Of a stretch of 64,000 nt of DNA, positions 24,158 to 32,796 are shown piece by piece. Numbering within the stretch: position 1 is the stretch's first letter; each line of letters begins with the position of its first letter. A model generated the notes under the pieces. It searched no databases. It saw nothing but the letters and a program-made list of their open reading frames with translations, and was not told the origin of the DNA. The DNA lies in assembly GCF_003991205.1 (NCBI RefSeq), contig NZ_RXOZ01000011.1, positions 1-64,000 of the forward strand, written 5' to 3'. The DNA comes from Georgenia sp. SYP-B2076 (lineage in GTDB: Bacteria; Actinomycetota; Actinomycetes; Actinomycetales; Actinomycetaceae). The translations under genes were made by a program, and so were the position numbers.

Positions 24158-25192
24158 TTAGGCGAGCATCTCCCGGACCAGCGGCGCGACCCGGGTGCCG
24201 TAGAGCTCGATGCTGGTCATGAGCTTCTCGTGCGGCAGGGTGCCGGTGGAGTACTTCAGGTCGAACCGGGAGAGCCCCAGCACCCGGGCCGCGCCGGCGA
24301 TCTTGGCGGCCACCGTCTCCGGTGACCCGACGAAGAGCGCGCCGTCCGGGCCGGCGTCGTGCTCGAACTGGCCCCGGCTGACCGGCCCCCACCCGCGCTC
24401 GCGGCCGATGCGCTCCTGCATCGCCGCGTGGTGGGGCCACATCTCCTCGCGGGCCTGCTCGTCGGTGGCGGCGACGTAGCCGGGGGAGTGGGCCCCGATG
24501 GGCTGGGCCGGCTGGCCGAGCTGGTCGAGGGCCCGGTGGTAGAGGTCCACGAGGGGCGCGAAACGCGCGGGCGCCCCGCCGATGATGGCGAGCATGAGCG
24601 GCAGGCCGTGGCGTGCCGCGCGCACCACCGACTGCGGGCTGCCGCCCACCCCGACCCAGGTGCGCAGGGCGCCGGACGCGGTGTACGGGTAGACCTTCTG
24701 GTCGTGCAGCGCGGCGCGGGTCTTCCCCGACCAGGTCACCTCGCCCTCGGTCCGCAGCCGCGCGAAGAGGTCGAGCTTCTCCTCGAAGAGCACCTCGTAG
24801 TCCTCGAGGTCGTAGCCGAACAGCGGGAACGACTCGATGAAGGACCCGCGCCCGAGGATCACCTCGGCGCGGCCGTCCGAGACGGCGTCCAGGGTCGCGA
24901 AGCGCTGGAAGACGCGCACCGGGTCGTCGGAGCTGAGGACGGTGACGGCGGAGCCGAGGTGGATGGTGCGCGTCCGCCCGGCGACCGCGGCCAGGACCAC
25001 GTCGGGCGCGGAGACGGCGAAGTCGGGCCGGTGGTGCTCGCCGATGCCGATGAAGCTCAGGCCGACCTGGTCGGCCAGCACCGCCTGCTCGACGACGTTG
25101 CGGATCACGACCGGGTGGGACAGCGGGAGCCCGTCGGCGTCGACCGTGACGTCGCCGAAGGTGTCAAGCCCGAGCTCAAGAGTGTGTGCCAC
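24158..25192 (-). CDS. LLM-class flavin-dependent oxidoreductase
   Basis: The 344-residue TIM-barrel protein belongs to the luciferase-like monooxygenase family: LGLDTFGDV at the start, GIGEHHRPDF, LGSAVTVLSSDDPVRVFQ, GRAEVILGRGSFIESFPLFGY and WVGVGGSP. It likely uses reduced FMN or F420. The substrate is unknown. GTG at 25192 is the probable start, fixed by homology of AHTLELGLDTFG with its paralogue near 43.3 kb, with which it shares most of these blocks. It appears to be a single gene, divergent from the DUF3105 gene. Confidence 0.87.
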   Translation of the reverse strand: MAHTLELGLDTFGDVTVDADGLPLSHPVVIRNVVEQAVLADQVGLSFIGIGEHHRPDFAVSAPDVVLAAVAGRTRTIHLGSAVTVLSSDDPVRVFQRFATLDAVSDGRAEVILGRGSFIESFPLFGYDLEDYEVLFEEKLDLFARLRTEGEVTWSGKTRAALHDQKVYPYTASGALRTWVGVGGSPQSVVRAARHGLPLMLAIIGGAPARFAPLVDLYHRALDQLGQPAQPIGAHSPGYVAATDEQAREEMWPHHAAMQERIGRERGWGPVSRGQFEHDAGPDGALFVGSPETVAAKIAGAARVLGLSRFDLKYSTGTLPHEKLMTSIELYGTRVAPLVREMLA

Positions 25193-25374
25193 GTGGGTGC
25201 CCTTCGGTTCTTGCGGGTGGGGTGGTGAACTGCTCGAGGGAACCGGCCGCGAGCAAGCGCTATTCCGCCCGGCCGGGCGGCGTGGGCTGGTTCCGGAAAC
25301 CGCCCCCGGGATAGGGTGACCTGGATACTTGAAACGGCAACCACAGCGGTGGGCTGCCGGACCCTGGGAGACAC

Positions 25375-26037
25375 GTGGCGAACAAGCAGCAGACCAAGGA
25401 ACGTGCCGCCAGGATCGCGGCGATGCGCGCCGAGCAGCAGCGCAAGGACCGCCGGCGGAAGCTCTGGATCTTCGGGGTCGTGGCGCTCGTCTGCCTGGGC
25501 CTGATCGCCGCGGTGGCCGTGCCACTGATCGGCCAGGCCGAGCGCCGCGCCGAGGCCCGGGCGCAGGACGCCGAGATCGCGAAGCTGGCGGAAGGGCCCA
25601 TCGAGGGCGTGCAGGACTTCCCCGGCCTCACGGCGAACCACGTCACCGGTGCCGTCGACTACCCGATGTCGCCGCCGGTCGGCGGCGACCACAACGCGGT
25701 CTGGCAGAACTGCGGCATCTACGACGGGCCGGTGGCGAACGAGAACGCCGTCCACTCGCTCGAGCACGGCGCCGTGTGGATCACCTACTCACCGGACCTG
25801 CCCGCCGACCAGCTCGCCCTCCTCAGGGACAAGATCGAGAACCAGAACTATGGGTTGCTCACCCCCTACGAGGGCCTCGAGTCCCCGATCGTCATGAACG
25901 CCTGGGGCTCGCAGCTCGCGCTGGAGGACGCCGAGGACCCGCGCGTGGACGTGTTCCTCAAGAAGTACCTCCAGGGCAAGCAGACCCCGGAGCCGGGCGC
26001 CGCCTGCTTCGGCGGCACCGGGACGCCGGCCGCCTGA
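25375..26037 (+). CDS. DUF3105 membrane-anchored extracytoplasmic protein
   Basis: The 220-residue protein has a highly charged N-terminus (about 1-30, probably a cytoplasmic helix), one transmembrane segment (31-53), and an outside DUF3105 domain with NCGIYDGPVANENAVHSLEHGAVWITY-type sequence. Its conserved residues include the Cys, the HSLEHG histidines and the terminal AACFGG. The domain's function is unestablished, but Cys/His conservation suggests metal or thiol chemistry outside the membrane. The next gene starts 3 bp after its stop, so it is coupled to the DUF305 gene. Confidence 0.85.
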   Translation: MANKQQTKERAARIAAMRAEQQRKDRRRKLWIFGVVALVCLGLIAAVAVPLIGQAERRAEARAQDAEIAKLAEGPIEGVQDFPGLTANHVTGAVDYPMSPPVGGDHNAVWQNCGIYDGPVANENAVHSLEHGAVWITYSPDLPADQLALLRDKIENQNYGLLTPYEGLESPIVMNAWGSQLALEDAEDPRVDVFLKKYLQGKQTPEPGAACFGGTGTPAA

Positions 26038-26039
26038 GC

Positions 26040-26774
26040 GTGAGCACCCAGGAGCACGACGCCGGCAGCCGCGGTAGCACCGCGGGCGCCCGGTACACCG
26101 CGGGAACCCCGGGAGCCCCGGGCGCCGCGGGCCCCCGGGCGCCCGGCGCTGCGCGGCCCGTCGTCGTCGCCGCGGCGGTGCTCGCGGCGCTCGCCGCCGC
26201 GGTCCTCGGCCTCATCGTCGGCTCACGCCTGGGCGGCGACGGCGACGTGCCCCCGCCCGAGGCGTCGGTCGACGTCGGGTTCGCGCGGGACATGCAGACC
26301 CACCACGTCCAGGCGGTGCAGATGTCGTCACTCGTGCGCGACCGCTCCGACGACCCGGCCGTGCGAAGCGTCGCGCTGGACATCATGCTGACCCAGCAGC
26401 AGCAGGCGGGGCAGATGTTCGGGTGGCTGGAGCAGTGGGGCTACCCGCAGTCCGACCCGGGCCCGCAGATGGCCTGGATGGCCGACCACTCGAGCCACAC
26501 CGCCGTCCCGGCCGGCGGCCTCATGCCGGGCATGGCCACCCGGGCCCAGCTGAACCAGCTCGCCGCGTCCTCCGGCACCGACGCCGAACGACGCTTCCTC
26601 GAGCTGATGATCACCCACCACGAGGCGGGCGTGACCATGGCCGAGTACGCGGCGGACAACGCCGACGAGGACGTGGTCCGGCATCTCGCCCTGATGATCG
26701 TGCGGTCACAGAGCGCCGAGCTGAACGTGCTGCACGACCTGCTCGACGCCCGCGGAGGCCCCACAGCGGGGTAG
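26040..26774 (+). CDS. DUF305 (CopM-like) putative metal-binding exported protein
   Basis: The 244-residue product has a low-complexity Gly/Ala/Pro N-terminus, one transmembrane segment (about 41-62), then a DUF305 four-helix domain carrying FARDMQTHHVQAVQMS, MAWMADHSSH, GLMPGMAT and FLELMITHHEAGVTMAE. The repeated HH and Met-rich sites resemble the copper-binding CopM protein of cyanobacteria. A copper or silver buffering role in the cell envelope is therefore likely but inferred. It sits directly behind a DUF3105 gene, a pairing I recall from other actinobacteria. Confidence 0.85.
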   Translation: MSTQEHDAGSRGSTAGARYTAGTPGAPGAAGPRAPGAARPVVVAAAVLAALAAAVLGLIVGSRLGGDGDVPPPEASVDVGFARDMQTHHVQAVQMSSLVRDRSDDPAVRSVALDIMLTQQQQAGQMFGWLEQWGYPQSDPGPQMAWMADHSSHTAVPAGGLMPGMATRAQLNQLAASSGTDAERRFLELMITHHEAGVTMAEYAADNADEDVVRHLALMIVRSQSAELNVLHDLLDARGGPTAG

Positions 26775-26954
26775 GCCACTCCGGCGGGGGGCCCCTTGGC
26801 ACGCCCCGCGCCGAGGAGGACACTGCTCGCAGCCGGCGCATCGCCGGCGCGGCGTCCCTGCGCCGGGACGCGCGTGGCGGGGAGGGAGCGGCCCGATGGC
26901 CATCGACCAGCTCCTTCTCGGCCGCCCGGCCCGCCCGGTGATGGCCGGGGCCTG

Positions 26955-28475
26955 ATGGTTACCCGTGCCGCGGCCGCGGCGGGCGGCGTCGGGGTCACCG
27001 CCGGCGCCGTGGTCCTCGCCGAGGTGCTGACCCGGCTGGCACGGACCGGCCCGGGCCCGGTCGAGGCGGTGGCCGAGACCTTCATCGACTTCACCCCTGG
27101 CTGGCTCAAGGAGCTCGCCATCGACCTGTTCGGCACCCGGGACAAGCTGGCGCTGGGGGTCGGCATCGCCGTCGTCATGCTCGCGCTCGCGGTCGTCGCG
27201 GGCCTGGAGGAGCGGCGACGGCGCTGGTCGGGCGCCGGGGTGGTCGTCGTCCTGGGTGTCGTGGCCGCGGCGGCCACCGCCTACCGGCCCGACGGCGGCC
27301 TCCTGGCCACCTGGCCCGTGCTCGCGTGCGCCGTCATCGGGGCGCTGGTCCTCGCCGCGGTCCTGGCCCCGCCGGAGCCGCTGGACGCGGCCCGCGCCAT
27401 GGCCGAGCGCCGCACGCTCGACCGCCGCAGCCTGCTCAAGGGGGCCGGGCTCCTCACGGCGGGCACCCTCGTCGGCGCGGGCGTCGCGCGCGTGACGACG
27501 GCGGGCCGCGCCCCGGCCGCCGCGCCCCTGACGCTGCCGGCCCCGGCGGCGACGGCGCCGCCCGTCCCCGCCGGGGCGGACCTGAAGATCCCCGGCGTGG
27601 CGCCCTACCGCACGCCCAACGCCGACTTCTACCGGATCGACACCGCCTTCGTCCTCCCCCGGGTGGACGCCGCCACCTGGCAGCTGCGCGTGCACGGGCT
27701 GGTGGACCAGGAGGTGGTCCTGAACCTCGACGAGCTCCTGGCCCAGCCGCTCACGCAGGCGTGGGTGACGCTGTGCTGCGTCTCGAACGAGGTGGGCGGG
27801 GACCTCGTGAGCAACGCCCTGTGGCTCGGGCTGCCCGTGCGCGACGTGCTCCGCCGCGCCGGCCCGCGGGCCGGCGCCGACATGGTCCTCTCGCGCAGCG
27901 TGGACGGCTTCACGGCCTCGACCCCGCTGGCGGTCCTCACGGACGAGCGCAACGCCCTGCTCGCCGTCGGGATGAACGGCACCCAGCTGCCGCCCGAGCA
28001 CGGCTACCCCGTGCGCCTGGTGGTGCCCGGCCTGTACGGCTACGTCTCCGCCACGAAGTGGGTCAGCGAGCTCAAGGTGACGCGGTTCGCCGACGAGACG
28101 GCGTACTGGACCGACCGCGGGTGGTCCGCGCACGGGCCGGTCAAGATCTCCTCGCGCATCGACGTCCCCCGCGGGCGCCGCCAGCTCGCTCCGGGAGACC
28201 TCGTCGTCGCCGGCGTGGCGTGGGCGCAGCACACCGGCATCGCGGGCGTGGAGGTCCGGGTCGACGGCGGGGCGTGGCAGTCCGCCGAGCTCGCCGATGA
28301 GGTCAGCGTCGACACCTGGCGGCAGTGGGTGTGGCACTGGGCGGCCGACGCGGGGGAGCACGCCCTGGAGGTGCGGGCGACCGGCCGGGACGGGACCGTG
28401 CAGACCGGCGAGCGTGCCGGCGTCGTGCCGGACGGCGCCACGGGGTGGCACCGCGTGGACGTCCGGGTCGGGTGA
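26955..28475 (+). CDS. Membrane-anchored sulfite-oxidase-fold molybdoenzyme
   Basis: The 506-residue protein has four hydrophobic helices in its first ~145 residues, a charged loop with RRSLLKGAG resembling a degenerate Tat-type segment (~155-185), then a molybdopterin-binding domain of the sulfite oxidase superfamily. The domain includes VTLCCVSNEVGGDLVSNALWLG (the Cys before VSNEVGG ligates Mo), NGTQLPPEHGYPVRLVVPGLYGY and KWVSEL, and ends with a Mo-co dimerisation-like Ig domain with GVAWAQHTGI. The catalytic domain should face outside. The substrate is unknown; YedY-like repair of oxidised methionine or sulfite oxidation are candidates. It follows the DUF305 gene. Confidence 0.87.
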   Translation: MVTRAAAAAGGVGVTAGAVVLAEVLTRLARTGPGPVEAVAETFIDFTPGWLKELAIDLFGTRDKLALGVGIAVVMLALAVVAGLEERRRRWSGAGVVVVLGVVAAAATAYRPDGGLLATWPVLACAVIGALVLAAVLAPPEPLDAARAMAERRTLDRRSLLKGAGLLTAGTLVGAGVARVTTAGRAPAAAPLTLPAPAATAPPVPAGADLKIPGVAPYRTPNADFYRIDTAFVLPRVDAATWQLRVHGLVDQEVVLNLDELLAQPLTQAWVTLCCVSNEVGGDLVSNALWLGLPVRDVLRRAGPRAGADMVLSRSVDGFTASTPLAVLTDERNALLAVGMNGTQLPPEHGYPVRLVVPGLYGYVSATKWVSELKVTRFADETAYWTDRGWSAHGPVKISSRIDVPRGRRQLAPGDLVVAGVAWAQHTGIAGVEVRVDGGAWQSAELADEVSVDTWRQWVWHWAADAGEHALEVRATGRDGTVQTGERAGVVPDGATGWHRVDVRVG

Positions 28476-28478
28476 GGG

Positions 28479-28541
28479 CCCGCCGTCGGAGGGGGCCGCC
28501 GGTCCGCCGTCGGAGGGGCCGCGGCCAGGGCCGCCGTCAGG
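28479..28541. repeat. Imperfect repeats of CCGCCGTCGGAGGGG between convergent genes
   Basis: CCGCCGTCGGAGGGG occurs near 28479-28493 and 28504-28518, and a shorter copy CCGCCGTCAGG lies at 28531-28541. The last one contains the TCA that is the stop codon of the minus-strand FMN-glutamate-synthase-like gene. Spacing is about 25 and 27 bp. The arrangement again places duplicated sequence exactly at a gene 3' end. Confidence 0.6.
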
Positions 28542-30105
28542 ACTGCGTGGTCTCCGACTTCGGGGCGGTGCCGCCCTGCGGCGCCTCCGCCGTCATGACC
28601 CTGGTCAGCTCCGCCTGCTGCGCCGCCGACGGCTGCCCCCAGCCCGGCCCGTAGCCGACGATGTCCCGCAGCGGCCGGCCGAACTGGTTGCCGTGGAGGA
28701 TCTCGATGTCGTCGACGTCGATCAGGCCCGGGTGCAGCACCCCGCACGACTCCGCGACCTTGAGCAGGTCCCGGTTCAGCGTGCGGATGTAGCTGGCCAG
28801 GCGCACGGACTTCAGCTCCGGATCGAGCCCGCGGGCCAGCCACGCGTTCTGCGTGGCGACCCCGGTCGGGCAGCGGTCGGTGTGGCAGCGCTGCGCCTGG
28901 ATGCACCCGATCGCCAGCATCGCCTCGCGGGCGATGTTGACCAGGTCGCACCCGAGGGCGAAGGCGACGATGGCGTTGTCGGCGAGCCCGAGCTTCCCCG
29001 CCCCGATGAAGACGATGTCGTCCGTCAGCCCGGCCTCGGCGAAGACGCCGTACACGCGGGGGAAGGCCACCCGGAACGGCAGCGACACCGAGTCGGTGAA
29101 CGTCAGAGGGGCGGCGCCGGTCCCGCCCTCGCCGCCGTCGATGGTGATGAAGTCGACGCCGCGCGTCCTGTCGGCCATCTGCGCGGCGAGGTCGTGCCAG
29201 AACTGCATGTCGCCGACGGCGGACTTGATGCCCACCGGGAGGCCCGTCTCGTCGGCGAGGAGCTCGACCCAGTCGAGCAGGCTGTCGACGTCGTGGAACT
29301 CGGCGTGGCGTGACGGGCTGATGCAGTCCTCGCCCTGCCGGATGCCCCGGATCTTGGCGATCTCCGCGGAGACCTTGGCCGCCGGCAGCACCCCGCCGAG
29401 CCCGGGCTTGGCGCCCTGGCTCAGCTTGATCTCGATGGCGCGCACCGGCGCGGACGCGACCAGGGCCTTGAGGCGCTCGAGGTCGAACGCGCCGTCCTCG
29501 TCCCGGCACCCGAAGTACGCGGTGCCGATCTGGAACACCAGGTCCCCGCCCTGGCGGTGGTACGGCGACAGCCCACCCTCGCCCGTGTTGTGCGTCGCGC
29601 CGACCAGGGCCACGCCGGCGTTGATCGCCTGGATGGCCTGCGGGGAGAGGGACCCGAAGCTCATCGCCGAGACGTTGACGATAGATTGCGGCCGGAACGC
29701 CTTGGCCCGGCCGCGGGCCCCGCCGAGGACCTTGGCGCAGGGCATGGTCACGTTCTCCCCGGCGGCCGGGTGCGACGGTGGCACGACCGCGGAGAACGTG
29801 CGGTGCTTGATGATCGGGTAGCCCTCGGTGTGCTCGACGTCGTTGTCGGTGCCGAAGCCGAAGTAGTTGTTCTCCTTCTTGGAGGACGCGTAGACCCACC
29901 GCCGCTGGTCCCGGCTGAACGGCCGCTCCTCGTCGTTGCCGGCGACGACGTACTGCCGCAGCTCGGGGCCGATGGACTCGATCGCGTAGCGGGCGTGTCC
30001 GATGATGGGGAAGTTGCGCACGAGCGCGTGCTGGCGCTGCAGCAGGTCCCGCGCGGCGAGGCCGGCGACACCGACGACCGGGATGAGGGCACGAGACCAC
30101 TTCAT
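28537..30105 (-). CDS. FMN-binding glutamate-synthase-family protein
   Basis: The 522-residue protein has a single N-terminal hydrophobic helix and a Glu_synthase-type FMN barrel: INVSAMSFGSLS, ATHNTGEGGLSPYH, EIKLSQGAKPGLGG, GVDFITIDGGEGGTGAAP and FIGAGKLGLADNA. It also has a C-x5-C-x4-C cluster (CIQAQRCHTDRCPTG) that holds a 3Fe-4S centre in GltB. It lacks the glutaminase and C-terminal beta-helix domains, so it is a stand-alone 'GltB2-like' enzyme. The reaction is uncertain; some relatives are reductases of unknown electron acceptors. ATG 30105 was chosen over a far-upstream start. Confidence 0.88.
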   Translation of the reverse strand: MKWSRALIPVVGVAGLAARDLLQRQHALVRNFPIIGHARYAIESIGPELRQYVVAGNDEERPFSRDQRRWVYASSKKENNYFGFGTDNDVEHTEGYPIIKHRTFSAVVPPSHPAAGENVTMPCAKVLGGARGRAKAFRPQSIVNVSAMSFGSLSPQAIQAINAGVALVGATHNTGEGGLSPYHRQGGDLVFQIGTAYFGCRDEDGAFDLERLKALVASAPVRAIEIKLSQGAKPGLGGVLPAAKVSAEIAKIRGIRQGEDCISPSRHAEFHDVDSLLDWVELLADETGLPVGIKSAVGDMQFWHDLAAQMADRTRGVDFITIDGGEGGTGAAPLTFTDSVSLPFRVAFPRVYGVFAEAGLTDDIVFIGAGKLGLADNAIVAFALGCDLVNIAREAMLAIGCIQAQRCHTDRCPTGVATQNAWLARGLDPELKSVRLASYIRTLNRDLLKVAESCGVLHPGLIDVDDIEILHGNQFGRPLRDIVGYGPGWGQPSAAQQAELTRVMTAEAPQGGTAPKSETTQS

Positions 30106-30151
30106 GCTCCGAAGTGTGCCCCCGCCCGGCGATTCCCACGACCGGTGGCCG

Positions 30152-30195
30152 GTCACCGGCCCGTCACCGGCCCGTCACCGGCCGGTCACCGGCTG
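30152..30195. repeat. 4 x 11-bp tandem repeat at a gene 3' end
   Basis: GTCACCGGCCC is repeated at 30152-30162 and 30163-30173, with one-base variants at 30174-30184 (ending CCG) and 30185-30195 (ending CTG). The last unit contains the TCA (30186-30188) that is the stop codon of the minus-strand permease gene. The other copies duplicate this stop-codon segment downstream of it, as also seen near 18.9 kb. Confidence 0.88.
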
Positions 30196-30998
30196 GTGGA
30201 GCGCTGGTACTGCCACGTCGCCAACGGCACGAAGATCAGGAGGATCACCCCCGCCCACAGCACCGTGTACAGCTCAGGGTTCTGCAGGGCCCACGACGTG
30301 GGCGCCGGCGCGAGCGGGTTGGGGTCCGCGTTGCCGAACAGGTCCCGGGCAGCCTGGGTGACCGCTGAGACGGGGTTCCACTCGGCGAAGGCCTGCAGGG
30401 GACCGGGCAGGGAGGCCAGGGGGACGAACGTGTTGGCGACAAAGGTCAGCGGGAAGATGACGATGAACGCGGCGTTGTTGACCACCTCGGGGGTGGGCAC
30501 GAGCATCCCGATCCACGCCATCACCCATGAGATCGCGTAGGAGAAGAGCAGGAGCAGGACGAACCCGAGCAGCGCCTCGCCGAGCGAGGTGCGGATCCGC
30601 CACCCCACGACGAGCCCCGTCAGCCCCATGACCACGAGGACGAGGACGTTGTTCACGACGTCGGAGAGGGTGCGCCCGACGAGGACCGCCGAGCCCGACA
30701 TGGGCAGGGACCGGAACCGGTCGATGATGCCCTTCTTGATGTCGTCGGCCAGGCCCGCGCCGGTGATGGTGGCGCCGAAGACCACGGTCTGCGCGAAGAT
30801 CCCGGCGATGAGGAACTCCCGGTAGCCCGCGCCGCCGCCGGCCTGGTCGATGGCGCCACCGAAGACGTAGGCGAAGAGCAGGACGAACATGATGGGCTGG
30901 ATCGTGGTGAAGACCAGCAGGTCCGGGACCCGCTTGATCTTGATGAGGTTGCGCTTGGCGACGACGTAGCCGTCGTTGACGGCGCGCAGCACGGTCAT
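30186..30998 (-). CDS. ABC-2 exporter permease (DrrB-like)
   Basis: The 270-residue membrane protein has six predicted helices and the DrrB/ABC-2 consensus: KRNLIKIKRVPDLLVFTTIQPIMF at the start is split by a helix, with GIIDRFRSLPMSGSAVLVGRT as the coupling segment, and NTFVPLASLPGPLQAFAEWNPV near the end. It is translationally coupled (4-nt overlap) to the upstream ATPase gene. Relatives export daunorubicin-type drugs, glycolipids or siderophores. Confidence 0.9.
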   Translation of the reverse strand: MTVLRAVNDGYVVAKRNLIKIKRVPDLLVFTTIQPIMFVLLFAYVFGGAIDQAGGGAGYREFLIAGIFAQTVVFGATITGAGLADDIKKGIIDRFRSLPMSGSAVLVGRTLSDVVNNVLVLVVMGLTGLVVGWRIRTSLGEALLGFVLLLLFSYAISWVMAWIGMLVPTPEVVNNAAFIVIFPLTFVANTFVPLASLPGPLQAFAEWNPVSAVTQAARDLFGNADPNPLAPAPTSWALQNPELYTVLWAGVILLIFVPLATWQYQRSTSR

Positions 30999-31996
30999 CG
31001 GGCCCTCTCTCTGGTGTGTGGGCGGTGCCCGTCGGCCGAGGGCGCGGCGGCGCCGTCCTCGGCCGCGTGGCCGGTCAGGGCGAGGAAGACGTCGTCGAGG
31101 GTGGGACGGCGGATGCCGATGTCGTCCACGGAGATCCCCGCGTCGTCGAGCTGGTGGAGGGCGTCGACGAGCGGTCCGGTCCCGCCCGACGTCGGCACGA
31201 CGAGCAGGCGGGTGCGCTCGTCCTCGGTGGTGGCCCCGACCGCGAGGGAGTCGAGCAGCTCGCGCGCCGCGCGGAGCTGGGTGGCGTCGGAGACCACGAC
31301 CTCCAGCCGCTCGCCGCCCACCTGGGCCTTGAGCTGGTCCGCGGTGCCGCGCGCGATGCTGCGCCCGTGGTCGATGACGACGATCTCGTCGGCGAGCAGG
31401 TCCGCTTCCTCGAGGTACTGGGTGGTCAGCAGCACCGTGGTGCCGCCGCCCACCAGAGTCTGGATGACCTCCCACATCTCGGTGCGCGAGCGGGGGTCCA
31501 GCCCGGTGGTGGGCTCGTCGAGGAACAGCACGGGCGGGTCGGCCACGAGCGCGCCGGCCAGGTCGAGGCGGCGGCGCATGCCGCCCGAGTAGGTCTTGGC
31601 CGGGCGGTCCCCGGCGTCGTCGAGCCGGAACTGGCGCAGCAGCTCCCGCGCGCGCTCGCGGCTGCGCCGTCGGCCCAGGTGGTAGAGCTGGCCGATCATG
31701 TCGAGGTTCTCGAAGCCGGTGAGGTACTCGTCGACGGCGGCGTACTGGCCGGAGAGGCCGATGCGCTCGCGGACGGCGCGCGGCTGGGTGAGCACGTCGG
31801 CGCCGGCGACCTCGGCGGTCCCGGCGTCGGGGCGCAACAACGTGGTGAGGATCCGGATGCAGGTGGTCTTGCCGGCGCCGTTGGGCCCGAGCAGGCCGAG
31901 GACCGTGCCGGCCTCGACCTCGAGGTCGACGTCGTCGAGGGCCACGACGTCCCCGTACCGCTTCGTCAGACCGGTGGCGCGGATCGCGTAGGTCAT
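30995..31996 (-). CDS. ABC exporter ATP-binding protein (DrrA-like, daunorubicin-resistance family)
   Basis: The 333-residue ATPase shows Walker A GPNGAGKTT, a family-typical ERIGLSGQYAAVDEYLTGFENL Q-loop region, signature YSGGMRRRL, Walker B VLFLDEPTTGLDPRSR, TTQYLEEAD as switch, and a C-terminal domain ending in RRPTLDDVFLALTG, a stretch diagnostic of DrrA proteins. With the overlapping permease it makes a two-gene exporter. Self-resistance or export of a hydrophobic compound is the known family role; no biosynthetic cluster is adjacent. Confidence 0.92.
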   Translation of the reverse strand: MTYAIRATGLTKRYGDVVALDDVDLEVEAGTVLGLLGPNGAGKTTCIRILTTLLRPDAGTAEVAGADVLTQPRAVRERIGLSGQYAAVDEYLTGFENLDMIGQLYHLGRRRSRERARELLRQFRLDDAGDRPAKTYSGGMRRRLDLAGALVADPPVLFLDEPTTGLDPRSRTEMWEVIQTLVGGGTTVLLTTQYLEEADLLADEIVVIDHGRSIARGTADQLKAQVGGERLEVVVSDATQLRAARELLDSLAVGATTEDERTRLLVVPTSGGTGPLVDALHQLDDAGISVDDIGIRRPTLDDVFLALTGHAAEDGAAAPSADGHRPHTRERAR

Positions 31997-32151
31997 GGTC
32001 GCAGACGCTACGCGAGCCCGGTGACATCAACCAGGAGTTTTCGGGCGCCGCCCGCCGTGCCCCACCCACTGGGGGGTTGTTCGCCATGACCCACCGGCGT
32101 GTACTGGGACGAGGCAGCATCTGTGACGACGGTGAGACGGGGCGAGCTGCC

Positions 32152-32796
32152 ATGGCCGAGGTTCCGGGGTGGGCGCTGACCGGCGACTGGTTCGACGTCT
32201 GCAGCTGCGACGTCCCGTGCCCGTGCACGTTCGCGCAGCCGCCGAGCCGCAACCGGTGCGAGGGCGTGCTCGCCTGGCACGTGCGCGAGGGGCACTACGG
32301 CGACGTCGCCCTGGACGGGCTGAACCTCATCGCCGTGAGTGCGTTCGAGGGCAACATCTGGGCCGGCGCCAAGTGCGCGATGGGGATGTACGTGGACGAG
32401 CGCGCGGACGAGGCCCAGCGCGACGCCATGCTGACCATCTTCGGCGGGCGGGCCGGCGGGTGGCCGGCGGGCTTCGCGGAGCTCATCGGGGACATGCGGG
32501 GCCTGGAGTACGCGTCCGTGCGCGTCGAGGTCGCCGAGGACCTGTCACGCTGGCGGGCGGAGGTGCCCGGCCACGTCACCGCGGAGGCCGAGGCGCTCAC
32601 CGGACCCACGGCGGCGCCGGGCGCGCGTGTCCAGCTGTTCAACGCGCCCGGCGCCGAGGTCGGCCCCGGCGGGCCCGCGACGTGGGGCGTGGGGACCGCG
32701 GCCCGGGTGGACGCGCCGGCCTTCTCCTTCGCGTTCGAGTGGGGCGGTCGCTCGAGCAAGCACTTCCCGTTCCGCTGGAGCGGACCGGACGCGTGA
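32152..32796 (+). CDS. DUF1326 cysteine-rich protein
   Basis: The 214-residue protein carries the family's C-x-C-D-x-P-C-P-C motif (DVCSCDVPCPC, about residues 15-25), then NRCEGVLAWHVREGHYGDV, GKVK-less AGAKCAMGMYVDERA and a C-terminal FEWGGRSSKHFPFRWSG that is highly typical. The clustered cysteines suggest metal or iron-sulfur binding; no activity is established. No signal peptide is evident. The next gene, a DUF2182 membrane protein, overlaps by 4 nt (GTGA), a gene pair I recall from many genomes, so they likely act together. Confidence 0.87.
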   Translation: MAEVPGWALTGDWFDVCSCDVPCPCTFAQPPSRNRCEGVLAWHVREGHYGDVALDGLNLIAVSAFEGNIWAGAKCAMGMYVDERADEAQRDAMLTIFGGRAGGWPAGFAELIGDMRGLEYASVRVEVAEDLSRWRAEVPGHVTAEAEALTGPTAAPGARVQLFNAPGAEVGPGGPATWGVGTAARVDAPAFSFAFEWGGRSSKHFPFRWSGPDA

